A stretch of DNA of 64,000 bases from Mycolicibacterium hassiacum DSM 44199 (GTDB lineage Bacteria; Actinomycetota; Actinomycetes; Mycobacteriales; Mycobacteriaceae): contig NZ_LR026975.1 in NCBI RefSeq assembly GCF_900603025.1, forward strand, positions 3,162,001 to 3,226,000, given 5' to 3'. Each line of letters starts with the position of its first letter. Within the stretch, counting starts at the first letter, position 1. The position numbers and the translations under genes are program-made. Below are positions 17,905-27,233 of this stretch, piece by piece. The notes beneath the pieces are model-generated. The model was not told the DNA's origin, did not search any database, and worked only from the letters and a program-made list of their open reading frames with translations.

Positions 17905-18530
17905 GGCACCAACCTCACATCGGCAACCTTGACCCCGTCACCTTCCTCCCGCAGATCGAGCCGCATCCGCCACGGCTTGGGCGGCTGGTTCGGGTGGGCC
18001 TTCGACGACATGACGATGTTTGCGGCCACCAGCACCCGCGCGGCGTTGCCCTCCATCGACTCCAGTCCAACCTCGGTGATCCGGCCGGTGGAGCTCGACT
18101 GGTTCTGCCGGATCACGTCGATGAATGCGGGCGCGCGCTGCTCGAAGCCGTCGCGAAAGGTCCCGGTCGTCATGTCGAGTATGCGAGCGACATCGGCTTC
18201 GATCCGGGTGTGGTCCAAGGTGGTCAGGTAGATCGCCGCCTCCCGGCCGGCCGCGAGAAAGGCCTCCCGCTGTGCGACGAGGCGGCGCGCCTCATGATCG
18301 CGGTGCAGGGTCCACAGCACGACGCTCACCATCGCCACGACCATCACCAGTCCGAGCAGGAACACCGTCCGGATCGGAGCCCGGGAACTCGGCTGCCCGG
18401 CTGCCCGATGCGCGGTCTCGGCATCCTCCGCACGCGCGGGGACCACACCCGAGGTCTCCGGATCGGCGCCGGGACTCCGGTCGTCTGTGTCACTCACCTC
18501 GGTGAGGGAGGCACCAACATCGACTGCCAT
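17901..18530 (-). CDS. Mce-associated membrane protein
   Basis: A 209-residue bitopic protein with a 50-residue acidic, disordered N-terminal tail, one membrane helix (about residues 53-73, IRTVFLLGLVMVVAMVSVVLW) and a C-terminal domain with DMTTGTFRDGFEQRAPAFIDVI and a final DGVKVADVRLVP. This is the Mas architecture. The ATG has GGAGGAG five bases upstream and lies inside the 3' end of mceF: the two genes overlap by 37 bases in different frames. That overlap is longer than elsewhere in the operon and suggests tight coupling to mceF. Confidence 0.85.
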   Translation of the reverse strand: MAVDVGASLTEVSDTDDRSPGADPETSGVVPARAEDAETAHRAAGQPSSRAPIRTVFLLGLVMVVAMVSVVLWTLHRDHEARRLVAQREAFLAAGREAAIYLTTLDHTRIEADVARILDMTTGTFRDGFEQRAPAFIDVIRQNQSSSTGRITEVGLESMEGNAARVLVAANIVMSSKAHPNQPPKPWRMRLDLREEGDGVKVADVRLVP

Positions 18531-19975
18531 GTCTTCTCCTCCGGTGCGGTTTGCGCCAGATCTGCCTGGGTGTAGACCTTTCCGTCGGGTCCGACGTAAC
18601 TTCCGGTCGCCGGGTCGTACTCGGCGACCGCGATCGGTGGCGTCTTCGCCGCCTCGACCTCGCCCGGCACTGGCTGTGGTGCGCGAGCCGGCTGCGGACC
18701 GTAATCCCCCGGGCGCTGTGGAACGTCCTGCCCGGTCAGTGTCGCGTTCGGGTCACCCTTCCAGTTGAACCCGTCGTTGAGCGGGACGTACTGGGCGTCG
18801 GATTCGCACATCTTCACCGTGGGAGCGCGCTTACCGGGGACCGTGGCGCAGGGAATGTTCCGCGCACCCCGGACGCTGAACGGAGCGTCCTGCGGAATGC
18901 GGCAGTACAGATCTCCCTCGGGTGGGTCGGGTGCGTCGACCACCGAAGGCGCGCGCTTCTGGGATGCGGGCAGGAACCCGGTGGTGCAGGGTGGCGGCAG
19001 GTTGATGTTCAAGTTGAAGTCGAGATACGGCAGGCGCCAATCCTTGTTGTTCATGTTCGCGACGGAGATCGCCTGTCCCATGGCGACCGCCTGCGGAATC
19101 AGCACCAGCAGCTGCTCGAGGTTGGCGTTGTAGTCGATCCCGACCTGGCCGATCGACACGAGGTTGGCGAGCACCACAGGCAGCGTCGGCCGCAACTGGT
19201 CGAGCAGCCGGTGCGCTTCCGCCGCCGCCGGGGCGCCTTCCTCAATGAGCCCGGAAACCGCCGAATCATTGTCGCGTAGCTGCGATGTGATGGACCTGAC
19301 CTGAGCCGCCCAGGCCTGCACAGCGTCGGAGGTATCGGTCTGACTCTCCAGCAGCGGGCCCGACTCGTCGATCACGGTCAACAGCTCGCGCAGGTTGTCC
19401 CGCGCATCGAGGGCCAGCTGCGTTGCCCCTCGGACGATTCGCGACAACTCCGGCCCGAGACCCCCGACCGCGATGTAGGACTCGTCGACAACGGTGCGCA
19501 GATCATCGCGCGGAACGGCCAACAGGCCGCGGTTGGCGACGTCGAGCAGATCGGCGACGTCGGGCGGAACCGAGGCGTTGCGCGCCGGAATCACGTCACC
19601 GTTGCGCAGCGGCGTCGAAGTGTCGTCACCCGGTATGAGGTCGACGTACTGCTCACCGACAGCGGTCTGGCTGTGCACTTCGGCGGTGAGATTGGACGGT
19701 ATCGGGACCGACGAGTCGAGCGACAGTTCGGCCTCGACCGAACCGTGCTCGGTGAGCCGCACCGATTTCACCTTGCCGACGTGGGTACCGCGGTAGTTGA
19801 CATTGGCGGTCTCGTAGAGACCACCCGAGCGGGGCAGCTCGAGGGTCACCGTGTAGCGCCCCACTCCCAGTTCCGCTGGGATGTCGGTATAACCGAAAAG
19901 CATTGCGCCGCCGGCGGCCAATGCGATCGCCGTCAAGATCGCTAGGCGGATCCTGATATTCCTGCCCAGATGCAT
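18494..19975 (-). CDS. mceF: Mce-family protein MceF
   Basis: A 493-residue substrate-binding subunit of the Mce lipid importer. An uncleaved N-terminal helix (LAILTAIALAAGGAMLFGY) anchors it; the MlaD/MCE domain covers about residues 35-110 (YTVTLELPRSGGLYETANVNYRGTHVGKV). A long helical region that lines the Mce tunnel follows, then a Cys-containing, Pro-rich tail with YDPATGSYVGPDGKVYT. The last feature is characteristic of MceF proteins. It starts two bases after the mceE stop. Mce complexes import hydrophobic molecules such as sterols or fatty acids across the cell envelope; which one cannot be told here. Confidence 0.93.
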   Translation of the reverse strand: MHLGRNIRIRLAILTAIALAAGGAMLFGYTDIPAELGVGRYTVTLELPRSGGLYETANVNYRGTHVGKVKSVRLTEHGSVEAELSLDSSVPIPSNLTAEVHSQTAVGEQYVDLIPGDDTSTPLRNGDVIPARNASVPPDVADLLDVANRGLLAVPRDDLRTVVDESYIAVGGLGPELSRIVRGATQLALDARDNLRELLTVIDESGPLLESQTDTSDAVQAWAAQVRSITSQLRDNDSAVSGLIEEGAPAAAEAHRLLDQLRPTLPVVLANLVSIGQVGIDYNANLEQLLVLIPQAVAMGQAISVANMNNKDWRLPYLDFNLNINLPPPCTTGFLPASQKRAPSVVDAPDPPEGDLYCRIPQDAPFSVRGARNIPCATVPGKRAPTVKMCESDAQYVPLNDGFNWKGDPNATLTGQDVPQRPGDYGPQPARAPQPVPGEVEAAKTPPIAVAEYDPATGSYVGPDGKVYTQADLAQTAPEEKTWQSMLVPPSPR

Positions 19976-19977
19976 GT

Positions 19978-21120
19978 TTACGGCCCCTGATCGAGATGGT
20001 ATGGCGCTACAAGGGGGTTTTCGCTCGTGTACGGGCTGGGCATCTGACCGATGGTGCGTCCCCACTGCAGCTCGAGCTTCGTCAGATCACCCTCGAACCG
20101 CGTACCGGTGAACAGCGCGGCGTCCAGCCGGCTCAAGGTGAGGTCGAACACCACCGAGATGTTCCCGTAGTCACCTCTCATCCAATTGTCGAGCGTGTTC
20201 GTCGGGAAGGGGAACGTCGGCAGCCAGTCCAGCGAACGCACTAGGGCCGGACCGGCATCTGCCAACGACTTCAGCACCGGCGCAAGATCGTTCAGCTCGC
20301 TGACCAGGTTCTCTTTCGTCGCGCTGACCGCATCAGCGGTCAGCGCGCTGAGCTTGCCGAGCTTGTCGATGACCTCGGTCAGATTGGTTCGCTGTTCCTT
20401 GAGAACCGCCAGTGCCTCAGGCACCGTGCGCAACGCGCGGTCGAGCACGGGCTTCTGAGCCGCGAACGCGCCGGTCACCCGGTTCAGGCTTTCGGTGGCC
20501 GAGATGATATCGCCGGTCTGTTCGTCGACGATGCCGACAAAGCGTTCGAGCTGCTCGATCAGGCTGCGGACTTCCTGTTCCCGATCGCGCAGCGCGACCG
20601 CGAACGCCTGCACGACCTCCTGCAGCTGACCGACGCTACCGCCGTTCAGCAGCATCGAGACCGCCGCGAGGGTCTGCTCGGTCGTCGGGTAGTTGTGCGC
20701 GTTGGCGAGCGGAATCACCGACCCCTGGCGCAACCGCCCGGTCGGCGGGGCATCGGAGGGCGGCACGAGTTCCAGGTGCTGCGATCCCAGCAGGCTCGTC
20801 TGGCCGAGCTTGATCGTAGTGTTCTCCGGCAGGTTGACGTCCCCGTTGAGGCGAATGGTGACCAGTGCATGCCAGCCCTGGCGTTCGATCCTGGTCACGT
20901 TGCCCACCGTCACGTCACCCACCCGTACCCGCGAGTTGCGCTCCAGGTTGTTGACGTCGGGTAGCTGCGCCTGGATTTCGAAGGACCCTGGACCACGGCC
21001 GGCGGTTCCGGGCAACGGCAAGGTGTTCAGCCCCTGCCACCCGCACCCGCTCAGACAGATGACCAGGCCCGCCATCGCTGCCGCGGCGGTGGCGGTTCGC
21101 AGGTTTCGTAGCCTCCTCAT
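19978..21120 (-). CDS. mceE: Mce-family lipoprotein MceE
   Basis: A 380-residue Mce subunit with a lipobox: the signal segment AAAAMAGLVICLSGC ends in Cys26, the likely lipidated residue. This matches MceE (the LprK/LprN position) in mycobacterial operons. The MCE domain covers about residues 45-120 (IQAQLPDVNNLERNSRVRVGDVTVGNV), followed by the tunnel-forming helices and a final segment ending in NPLVAPYHLDQGP. The ATG overlaps the mceD stop (ATGA). It is exported and attached to the outer face of the plasma membrane, where it would join the MceA-F hexamer. Confidence 0.93.
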   Translation of the reverse strand: MRRLRNLRTATAAAAMAGLVICLSGCGWQGLNTLPLPGTAGRGPGSFEIQAQLPDVNNLERNSRVRVGDVTVGNVTRIERQGWHALVTIRLNGDVNLPENTTIKLGQTSLLGSQHLELVPPSDAPPTGRLRQGSVIPLANAHNYPTTEQTLAAVSMLLNGGSVGQLQEVVQAFAVALRDREQEVRSLIEQLERFVGIVDEQTGDIISATESLNRVTGAFAAQKPVLDRALRTVPEALAVLKEQRTNLTEVIDKLGKLSALTADAVSATKENLVSELNDLAPVLKSLADAGPALVRSLDWLPTFPFPTNTLDNWMRGDYGNISVVFDLTLSRLDAALFTGTRFEGDLTKLELQWGRTIGQMPSPYTSENPLVAPYHLDQGP

Positions 21121-22466
21121 GAGCCCGCTCCCGGTGGTGCCAACATTCCGCGTAGGCCTTGGCTGGGGTCGACGGCATGTCTGGGCGGGCCTTCGATGGG
21201 TGGTGCGGTCTCCGCTGCCAACGGCGGCGACGACGACTCCGGGCCGAGATGGCTGTCCGTGGAGCCGGTCTCGGCTGAGGGCACCGCCGGTGGGACGTAG
21301 TCCGGACGCATCCAGTCCTCGCTGAAGGTGACTTCGTTGGGACGGGCCTGTGCCCCGACGAACGGCGCGAAACCCAACGGACCGAGGAAGTTGTATCGCC
21401 GGTTCTTCACGATCGGCGCCAGGTACTGCACACACAGTTTCGCCGACTGCTCCGCGTTCAGTCGTGAAGCGGCCTGCACCGCGCCGCAGATGAACTGGAT
21501 CGGGTTGTTGAAGTTGGTGCCCGCCAACGAGCCGGACAGCGCCCCCGGTGCGGGCTGATAGATGTTGATGAAGTTCTGGATGGCGTTGGGGAACACATGC
21601 AGCGCCTGTTTGAGGTTGTCGATGTTGTCGCCGAACGACTGCGTGATGCCCGCCAGTTTCTCGCCGGTGGTGCCCAGGGCATCGCGATGCTCGGCGACGA
21701 ACGAACGCACCTCGGTGATCGCGGCGTGCAGGTCCACGACCGCGGCGCCGACCTCGTTCGGGTCGTTGGCGAGCAGCCCGGTGACCGCGGACAGGTTCCG
21801 ATTCAGTTGCCGCAGCAGGGTGTCGCTGTCGCGCAACGCGGATGCCAGCGTCGAGAGGTTCTTCACGGTACCGAAGATGTCCCCCGAATGGTCCCCCAGC
21901 GCCGACAGTGCCTGCGACAGCTGGATAACGGTTAGGCGGATGTCGTCGCCTTGGCCCCGGAGATTGTCCGCCGTGGTTTCGATCAATGATCCGAGGCTGG
22001 ATACCCCGTCCGGCCCGGGCTGCAGGGTATCTGTCAGGACGCGAAGCTGTTCTCGTAGATCGTCGTACTCGACGGGCACCGCGGTTCGCCCGAGTGGGAT
22101 CTCCGACCCGTCAGCCAACACCGGTCCGCCGGTGTACGCGGGGGTGAGTTGGACGGCCCGAGCTGTCACCAACGATGGAGCCACGATCACCGCGCGCGCA
22201 TCCGCGGGAATCTTGACATTGTCGTCCACCCAGAACGTGATCTTCACCCGCATCGGTTCCGGTTCGATCTTGGTGATCTCGCCCACCGCGACACCGAGAA
22301 CTCGCACCTCGTCTCCGGCGTAGATCCCGTTGCTGTTACTGAAATAGGCGCTGATAGTGATGCGTCCGGATTTTCGAACCGGAACAACCAGCATCACGAT
22401 CGCGGCGACGAGCGTGACCGTCAGCAACATCGCCACCAGAATCCGGTTGCGTCGAGAGCCCCTCAC
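21117..22466 (-). CDS. mceD: Mce-family protein MceD
   Basis: A 449-residue Mce subunit. The N-terminal helix VAMLLTVTLVAAIVMLVV is the membrane anchor. The MCE domain (about 38-110) contains AYFSNSNGIYAGDEVRVLGVAVGEI. The helical tunnel region follows, and then the conserved CVQYLAPIVKNRRYNFLGPLGFAPF motif seen in MceD proteins. The C-terminal 60 residues are Pro/Ser-rich and probably disordered. A GTG start overlaps the mceC stop (GTGA) and has GAAGGAGG six bases upstream, one of the strongest ribosome sites in the operon. Confidence 0.93.
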   Translation of the reverse strand: MRGSRRNRILVAMLLTVTLVAAIVMLVVPVRKSGRITISAYFSNSNGIYAGDEVRVLGVAVGEITKIEPEPMRVKITFWVDDNVKIPADARAVIVAPSLVTARAVQLTPAYTGGPVLADGSEIPLGRTAVPVEYDDLREQLRVLTDTLQPGPDGVSSLGSLIETTADNLRGQGDDIRLTVIQLSQALSALGDHSGDIFGTVKNLSTLASALRDSDTLLRQLNRNLSAVTGLLANDPNEVGAAVVDLHAAITEVRSFVAEHRDALGTTGEKLAGITQSFGDNIDNLKQALHVFPNAIQNFINIYQPAPGALSGSLAGTNFNNPIQFICGAVQAASRLNAEQSAKLCVQYLAPIVKNRRYNFLGPLGFAPFVGAQARPNEVTFSEDWMRPDYVPPAVPSAETGSTDSHLGPESSSPPLAAETAPPIEGPPRHAVDPSQGLRGMLAPPGAGS

Positions 22467-23818
22467 CCTCGGCCTCCTTCCTGCGTGGCCGCTTCACCGG
22501 GGGCCGGCACGTAGACCGGCAGCGGCGTCGGCGTCGTGGCGGTCGGTGTAGTGTCGGGCACAGGCGGCGCCGGCGGCCCGGGTGGCGCACCACCCGGCGC
22601 CGGTGGCGGTGCGGGTTCGCGGTACGGGTAGCAACCCGGCCCGGGCGCCGGCGCGCCCGGTGGTCCACACGGCCTGTCACCGGGGTTGCCGGTGATCGCA
22701 TCCGGCACCGTCAGCCGCGGCTCACCGCCCTGTCCGGTCCGCGGGAACGGCACCGGCAGTGCCGGCGTGGCCTGTTGTCCGACCTGCGGGTCGGCCAGCT
22801 CGGACGGAAGCAACGTGTTGGGGTCGAGCCCCAGGTCGGAGAACGCCGCATCGATGAACGGTTGAATGAACTGGCCGGGCAGCAGGTTGGCCAGATAGGC
22901 ATTGAAGTACGGCCCCGAGGCGACGGATTCGCCCAGCGCCAAGGCGACCTTGTTCAGTCGCGCGATGGCGTCCTGGACCTGGTCCCTCCGGTTGTCGACA
23001 ACCGTGAGAACCTTGTTGAGCTTCTCCAGAGTCGGGCCGAGCTGTTCGCGGTTGTCGGCCACCAGCCCGGACAGTTGCCGAGACAGCCCCGATACGTCGC
23101 CGGCCAGCGCGTCCAGCGAAGCGCTTTCGGTCTGCAGTTCCGCGAGCAGGGCATTCGTGCTCGTGATCAGGGTCACCACCTGCTCGGTACGATCGGCGAG
23201 AACTTTGGTGGCTCTGTTCGCATTGGCCAGCAGGCTCCGCAACTCGTTGTCGCGCCTGTTGAGTGACTCCGAGAACCGGCCGAGCCCCTGCACTGCGGCC
23301 TGCAGATCGACCGGGGTGTCCCGGAAGGTATCGGCGAGGGTTTGCAGGGAATCCGACAGCTGTTGGGTGTCAATACCCTCGATCGTGGTGGTCAGGTCGG
23401 CCAGCGCATCGGTGAGGTTGTACGGGGCTCGGGTGCGCTCAAGGGGTATCGGCCCCTGCAGCCGGCCCTCCCCGCGCGGTATCACATCGACGAACTTCTC
23501 TCCGAGGATCGTGGCAGTCTTGATCGCCGCTTCGGTCCGGTCGCCGACCGGAATGGACTTCCGCACCTCGAAGTCGACACGAACCTTGGCCCCGTCCAGG
23601 GAGATTCCCGTCACCTTACCGACGTCGTAACCCGACACCTGAACGCGCGCACCGACGGTGAGTCCACCTGCCTCGGCGAAGTATGCGGAGTACCCCTGGT
23701 ACCGGCCGAGCGCGAGCACTTCGCGGTACTGGACACCGAGGACGGCGCCGACGACCGTCAGCACGACGCCGACGACGCCGATGACCAGGACGTTTCGTTC
23801 GGAGAAGGACTTGTTCAC
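22463..23818 (-). CDS. mceC: Mce-family protein MceC
   Basis: A 451-residue Mce subunit. The anchor helix is VLVIGVVGVVLTVVGAVLGV. The MCE domain (about 38-112) includes AYFAEAGGLTVGARVQVSGYDVGKV. The long helical part ends with GPYFNAYLANLLPGQFIQPFIDAAFSDLGLDP, split here as typical MceC features. The C-terminal ~110 residues are strikingly Pro/Gly/Ala-rich, as in other MceC proteins. The start is a GTG overlapping the mceB stop (GTGA); an upstream in-frame extension lacks a ribosome site. It is part of the hexameric periplasmic tunnel of the importer. Confidence 0.93.
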   Translation of the reverse strand: MNKSFSERNVLVIGVVGVVLTVVGAVLGVQYREVLALGRYQGYSAYFAEAGGLTVGARVQVSGYDVGKVTGISLDGAKVRVDFEVRKSIPVGDRTEAAIKTATILGEKFVDVIPRGEGRLQGPIPLERTRAPYNLTDALADLTTTIEGIDTQQLSDSLQTLADTFRDTPVDLQAAVQGLGRFSESLNRRDNELRSLLANANRATKVLADRTEQVVTLITSTNALLAELQTESASLDALAGDVSGLSRQLSGLVADNREQLGPTLEKLNKVLTVVDNRRDQVQDAIARLNKVALALGESVASGPYFNAYLANLLPGQFIQPFIDAAFSDLGLDPNTLLPSELADPQVGQQATPALPVPFPRTGQGGEPRLTVPDAITGNPGDRPCGPPGAPAPGPGCYPYREPAPPPAPGGAPPGPPAPPVPDTTPTATTPTPLPVYVPAPGEAATQEGGRG

Positions 23819-24843
23819 TTCGGAGCACACCGTCCCGTGTCTTGTCCGGCGATCTTGATGTAAACGGGCTGACCGCCTTTGCCGTTGAGTTTCAGGTAGG
23901 CGTCGCACAGGTAGAAGGCGAAGTAGTCGCCGAATCGCCCTTGGGCGCCGATCAGCTTGTACTTGTCCGGCAACGTGTGCAGGACGTTGTCCAGCCGATT
24001 GAGATCCGAGTTGAGGATCTCGGATACGCGATCGGCCTGGTGAACGGTCTCTTTGAGCGGCGCTCGCCCCTGGCCGAGCAGTTCGGCCAGCTCACTGGCC
24101 GCTGCGTCGGCATAGGCCAGACCGGTGGACACATCGCTGCGGCGGTCGGCGAGGGCCTTGGTCAGATCGGCGAGGGCGGTCACCGTCTTGTCGAGTTGTC
24201 CGCTCTGCTCGCCGAGTGACGAGAGTACAGTCTGAAGATTGTCGATGACTTCTCCGATCAGTTGATCGCGGTCGGCGAGGGCAGCGGTGACCGTTGCGGT
24301 CTGGGCCAGAAAGGACCGGATGGTCGGACCTTGCCCCTGCAGTGCGGCGATCAGCGATTCGGCCAGCGAGTTCACCTCGCGGGGTTCGAGTACACGGAAC
24401 AACGGCCGAAATCCACCGATCAAGGCATCCAGGTCCAGCGCCGGACTCGTCTGCGCCAGTCCCAGCGTGTCGCCGGGTTTGAGGCGGGTGGTCGATCCGG
24501 TCCCCTCCTCGAGCGCCAGGAATCGGTCGCCGATCAGGTTCTGGTAGCGGATCACCGCTTTCGTTCCCTCGGTCAGCGCCACCGAGCTCTCGGTCGAGAA
24601 GTCAACGAGGACCGTGGTGTCGGGTTGGACCGCGATCCGCTTGACCTTGCCGACTTCGACTCCGGCGATGCGGACGAAGTCGCCTTCCTTGAGCCCGCTG
24701 ATGTTGCTGAACAGCGCGCGATAGGTGGTCTCCGACTGAAGCCTGAGGTTCGCGAAGATGCCGACGAGAACGAACGCCGCGAGCCCGCAGGTCAGCCCGA
24801 AGACCGCGAGTCTGACGATGATGCCGGACAGTCCCAGTCTCAT
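23815..24843 (-). CDS. mceB: Mce-family protein MceB
   Basis: A 342-residue Mce subunit, the shortest of the set, which is normal for MceB. The anchor helix is LAVFGLTCGLAAFVLVGIF. The MCE domain (about 38-115) carries ALFSNISGLKEGDFVRIAGVEVGKV, and the C-terminus ends with the conserved FGDYFAFYLCDAYLKL and the Cys-containing GQDTGRCAPK. It lacks the Pro-rich tail of the neighbours. The ATG at 24843 follows the mceA stop after 28 bases, the largest gap inside the mceA-F block. Confidence 0.93.
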   Translation of the reverse strand: MRLGLSGIIVRLAVFGLTCGLAAFVLVGIFANLRLQSETTYRALFSNISGLKEGDFVRIAGVEVGKVKRIAVQPDTTVLVDFSTESSVALTEGTKAVIRYQNLIGDRFLALEEGTGSTTRLKPGDTLGLAQTSPALDLDALIGGFRPLFRVLEPREVNSLAESLIAALQGQGPTIRSFLAQTATVTAALADRDQLIGEVIDNLQTVLSSLGEQSGQLDKTVTALADLTKALADRRSDVSTGLAYADAAASELAELLGQGRAPLKETVHQADRVSEILNSDLNRLDNVLHTLPDKYKLIGAQGRFGDYFAFYLCDAYLKLNGKGGQPVYIKIAGQDTGRCAPK

Positions 24844-24871
24844 CTCGTTCGGCCTTTCCCTGTCACGACTG

Positions 24872-26368
24872 TCATCTCGGTGTCGATTCGGCTTCGACGC
24901 CATTCGGCGAAGTCGGTTCCGGCGCCGGAGCGGCGGTCGGCGGTGGAGGTGCGCCGAAGACCGCAGGCGGCGGTGGGTTCGGCGGGATCTTGCCCGGCGC
25001 GACCGGTGTGCCCGGCACCGGCACGGGCGGCGGCGTGCCCGCAGGTGGAATTCCGGGCCACAGTGGCACCCCTCCGGGCCCGTACAGCGCGGCGCCATAA
25101 GGTGGAGCACCCGGGTAGGGAATGGGTCCGGGCGCAGGACCCGGCAGGCACTTGCGGATGCTCGGCGGCTCGGGAACGGCCCGAGTGACGGGCAGGTAGT
25201 TCGCGTAGCACGGGTGTCCGATCCCGGGATTGGGCCGGATGTCGATACCCCGCCCCCAGCCCGTGTTGGTGATGAGCTGGCGGACTGGGAACTTCTTGTC
25301 CGCCTGGGGAAGAGAGCCACAGCCCGGTTTACCGCCCGGGCCGCCTTTCGCCGCGATGATGGGCAGGTGCCGCGGGAACTCGTACATGTCGTCAGCGAGC
25401 AGGATCGTCGCGTCGGCCATGAAGGACTTTCCGTTTCCACCCACCGCGGCTTCGCCCCCCATGTCGTCCAGCCAGTAGGCGGTGCCCAGCAACGTGCAGG
25501 TGAGCGCCGGATCGTATTTCTTCACCAGACTTGTGGTGGTCTGCAGTTTGTTGATCGCGTCGATCAGGTTTCGCTGGTTCGGCACCAGCAGGTCGATACC
25601 GGTGGTCGACATCCCGAGCAGGTTGATCAACAACGCGTCCAGTGTCGCCGCTTGACGGGTGACCGTTTCGGAGGTGGTGCTGGATGAATCGAGTACGGAG
25701 ACCAGATCATCAGCGGCGGTGGCGTAGGTGTCCGAGAATCCCTTCAGGGCAACCCAATCGCGTCGCAATGTGTCGGATCGGGAATTCACCTCTGCCAGAA
25801 CCTGGTTCGCCGCATCGATCGCCTCGCCCATCCGCTCGCCCTGACCACCGAACCCTTCGGCCAACGCCGCCAGGGTGGCGTTGAGTTTCGCCGGATTCAC
25901 CTGATCTAGCACCCCGACGAGGTTCTCGAATACGGTGTTCACCTCGGTGGTGGTGTTGTCGGACGTCAGCACCGCGCCGGCCTCGATCCGCTGTGCGCTC
26001 GGCTTTTCGGGGAAGATCAGATCGACGTACTTGGCGCCGAAGATCGTGGTGGCCCGAATCCTGGCAGTGACATTTGCGGGAATCTTCTTCGCCTCGTCGG
26101 CGAACAACTGCACTTCCAGGCGTGCCTCGCCGTGGCTGTGGGTGATACCGGACACCCGCCCCACCTGCACACCCTGCATCATGACTTTTCCGCCGGTCTC
26201 CATGATCAGCCCGGCCCGGTCGGAGCGCACCGTGACAGGCACGTACCGATTGAAGGCGCCGCTGTAGAGGGCGGAGCAGACCGCCACGAACGCGACCACG
26301 CTGACGATCAGTCCCAGCGTCCACCAGGCGGGGTGGATACGGCGTTCTCCGCGATGTTCGTTGATCAT
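24872..26368 (-). CDS. mceA: Mce-family protein MceA
   Basis: A 498-residue Mce subunit. A membrane helix (about residues 17-37, LGLIVSVVAFVAVCSALYSG) leads into the MCE domain (VRSDRAGLIMETGGKVMMQGVQVGRV), then the helical tunnel region and the MceA-type Cys segment YDPALTCTLLGTAYWL. The last 80 residues are Pro/Gly-rich. The ATG starts one base after the yrbEB stop (TAAGATG), so permease and first Mce subunit are made together. The family assignment to MceA rests on position and on the Cys segment. The operon's number within the mce family (mce1-mce8) is not assigned because it cannot be told without comparison. Confidence 0.93.
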   Translation of the reverse strand: MINEHRGERRIHPAWWTLGLIVSVVAFVAVCSALYSGAFNRYVPVTVRSDRAGLIMETGGKVMMQGVQVGRVSGITHSHGEARLEVQLFADEAKKIPANVTARIRATTIFGAKYVDLIFPEKPSAQRIEAGAVLTSDNTTTEVNTVFENLVGVLDQVNPAKLNATLAALAEGFGGQGERMGEAIDAANQVLAEVNSRSDTLRRDWVALKGFSDTYATAADDLVSVLDSSSTTSETVTRQAATLDALLINLLGMSTTGIDLLVPNQRNLIDAINKLQTTTSLVKKYDPALTCTLLGTAYWLDDMGGEAAVGGNGKSFMADATILLADDMYEFPRHLPIIAAKGGPGGKPGCGSLPQADKKFPVRQLITNTGWGRGIDIRPNPGIGHPCYANYLPVTRAVPEPPSIRKCLPGPAPGPIPYPGAPPYGAALYGPGGVPLWPGIPPAGTPPPVPVPGTPVAPGKIPPNPPPPAVFGAPPPPTAAPAPEPTSPNGVEAESTPR

Positions 26369-26369
26369 C

Positions 26370-27233
26370 TTATGAGGAGAGGTGGAAGCTGCCCGACTGG
26401 CCGTAAGCAGCCAGCGAGGTGAACAGGAACACGATGATGAGGCAGATCAGCGATGCGCGGACCGCACGTCCGACGGCTTCGCCGACCCCCGCCGGCCCGC
26501 CGGAGGCCGTGTAGCCGTAATAGGTGTGCACGAGCATCAGCACGAACGCCATGATGATGACCTGCACGAAGGACTTGAGCAGATCAGCGGGGATGAGAAA
26601 GGTGTTGAAGTAGTGGTCGTAGACCCCGGTTGACTGTCCGTAGACCAGTGTCGTACCGAATCGTGCTGCGAAGAACGACATGACGACACCGACGCAATAG
26701 AGCGGGATCACGACAATGACCCCGGCCATGACCCGACTCGATGCCAGGTACGCCACTGAGCGGATTCCCATGACTTCCAGCGCGTCGATTTCCTCGGATA
26801 TCCGCATCGCCCCCAGTTGCGCTGTCGCACCGGCGCCGATGGTTGCGGCCAGCGCGAATCCCGCCGTCACGGGCGCGAGGATCCGCACACTGGCATAAGC
26901 ACCGACGAATCCGGTCAGCGCCTCCAAGCTGAAGCCGGACAGCTGGTTGTACACCTGGGCGGCGATCAGGCCACCGACTGACATGGTGAGCACGGCCGTG
27001 ACGACCACCGTGCCGCCGATAACGGCGAGAGCGCCGACGCTCAGGCTCATCAGCGCGATCTGGCGGATAACCTCCGCCTTGTAGTGGATGAACGCATCCA
27101 CCATCGATCGGAGCGTGAACGCGTAGAACTCGCTCTGTCGCCCGATCCGGTTCCACTCGGCGGCGAAACTACGAGCGGCCCGATCCAGGCGTGGAAAACG
27201 CTTGCTCGGTGCGGATGTCAGATGCCGGGTCAT
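26370..27233 (-). CDS. yrbEB: MlaE-family permease YrbEB
   Basis: A 287-residue integral membrane permease of the Mce ABC transporter. It has the cytoplasmic N-terminal interface helix, five to six hydrophobic segments, the coupling motif AQLGAMRISEEIDALEVMGI that contacts the ATPase, and a C-terminal GGPAGVGEAVGRAV motif. The ATPase (MceG/Mkl) is normally encoded elsewhere in mycobacteria and is absent here as expected. The ATG overlaps the yrbEA stop by four bases. It forms a heterodimer with YrbEA. Confidence 0.95.
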   Translation of the reverse strand: MTRHLTSAPSKRFPRLDRAARSFAAEWNRIGRQSEFYAFTLRSMVDAFIHYKAEVIRQIALMSLSVGALAVIGGTVVVTAVLTMSVGGLIAAQVYNQLSGFSLEALTGFVGAYASVRILAPVTAGFALAATIGAGATAQLGAMRISEEIDALEVMGIRSVAYLASSRVMAGVIVVIPLYCVGVVMSFFAARFGTTLVYGQSTGVYDHYFNTFLIPADLLKSFVQVIIMAFVLMLVHTYYGYTASGGPAGVGEAVGRAVRASLICLIIVFLFTSLAAYGQSGSFHLSS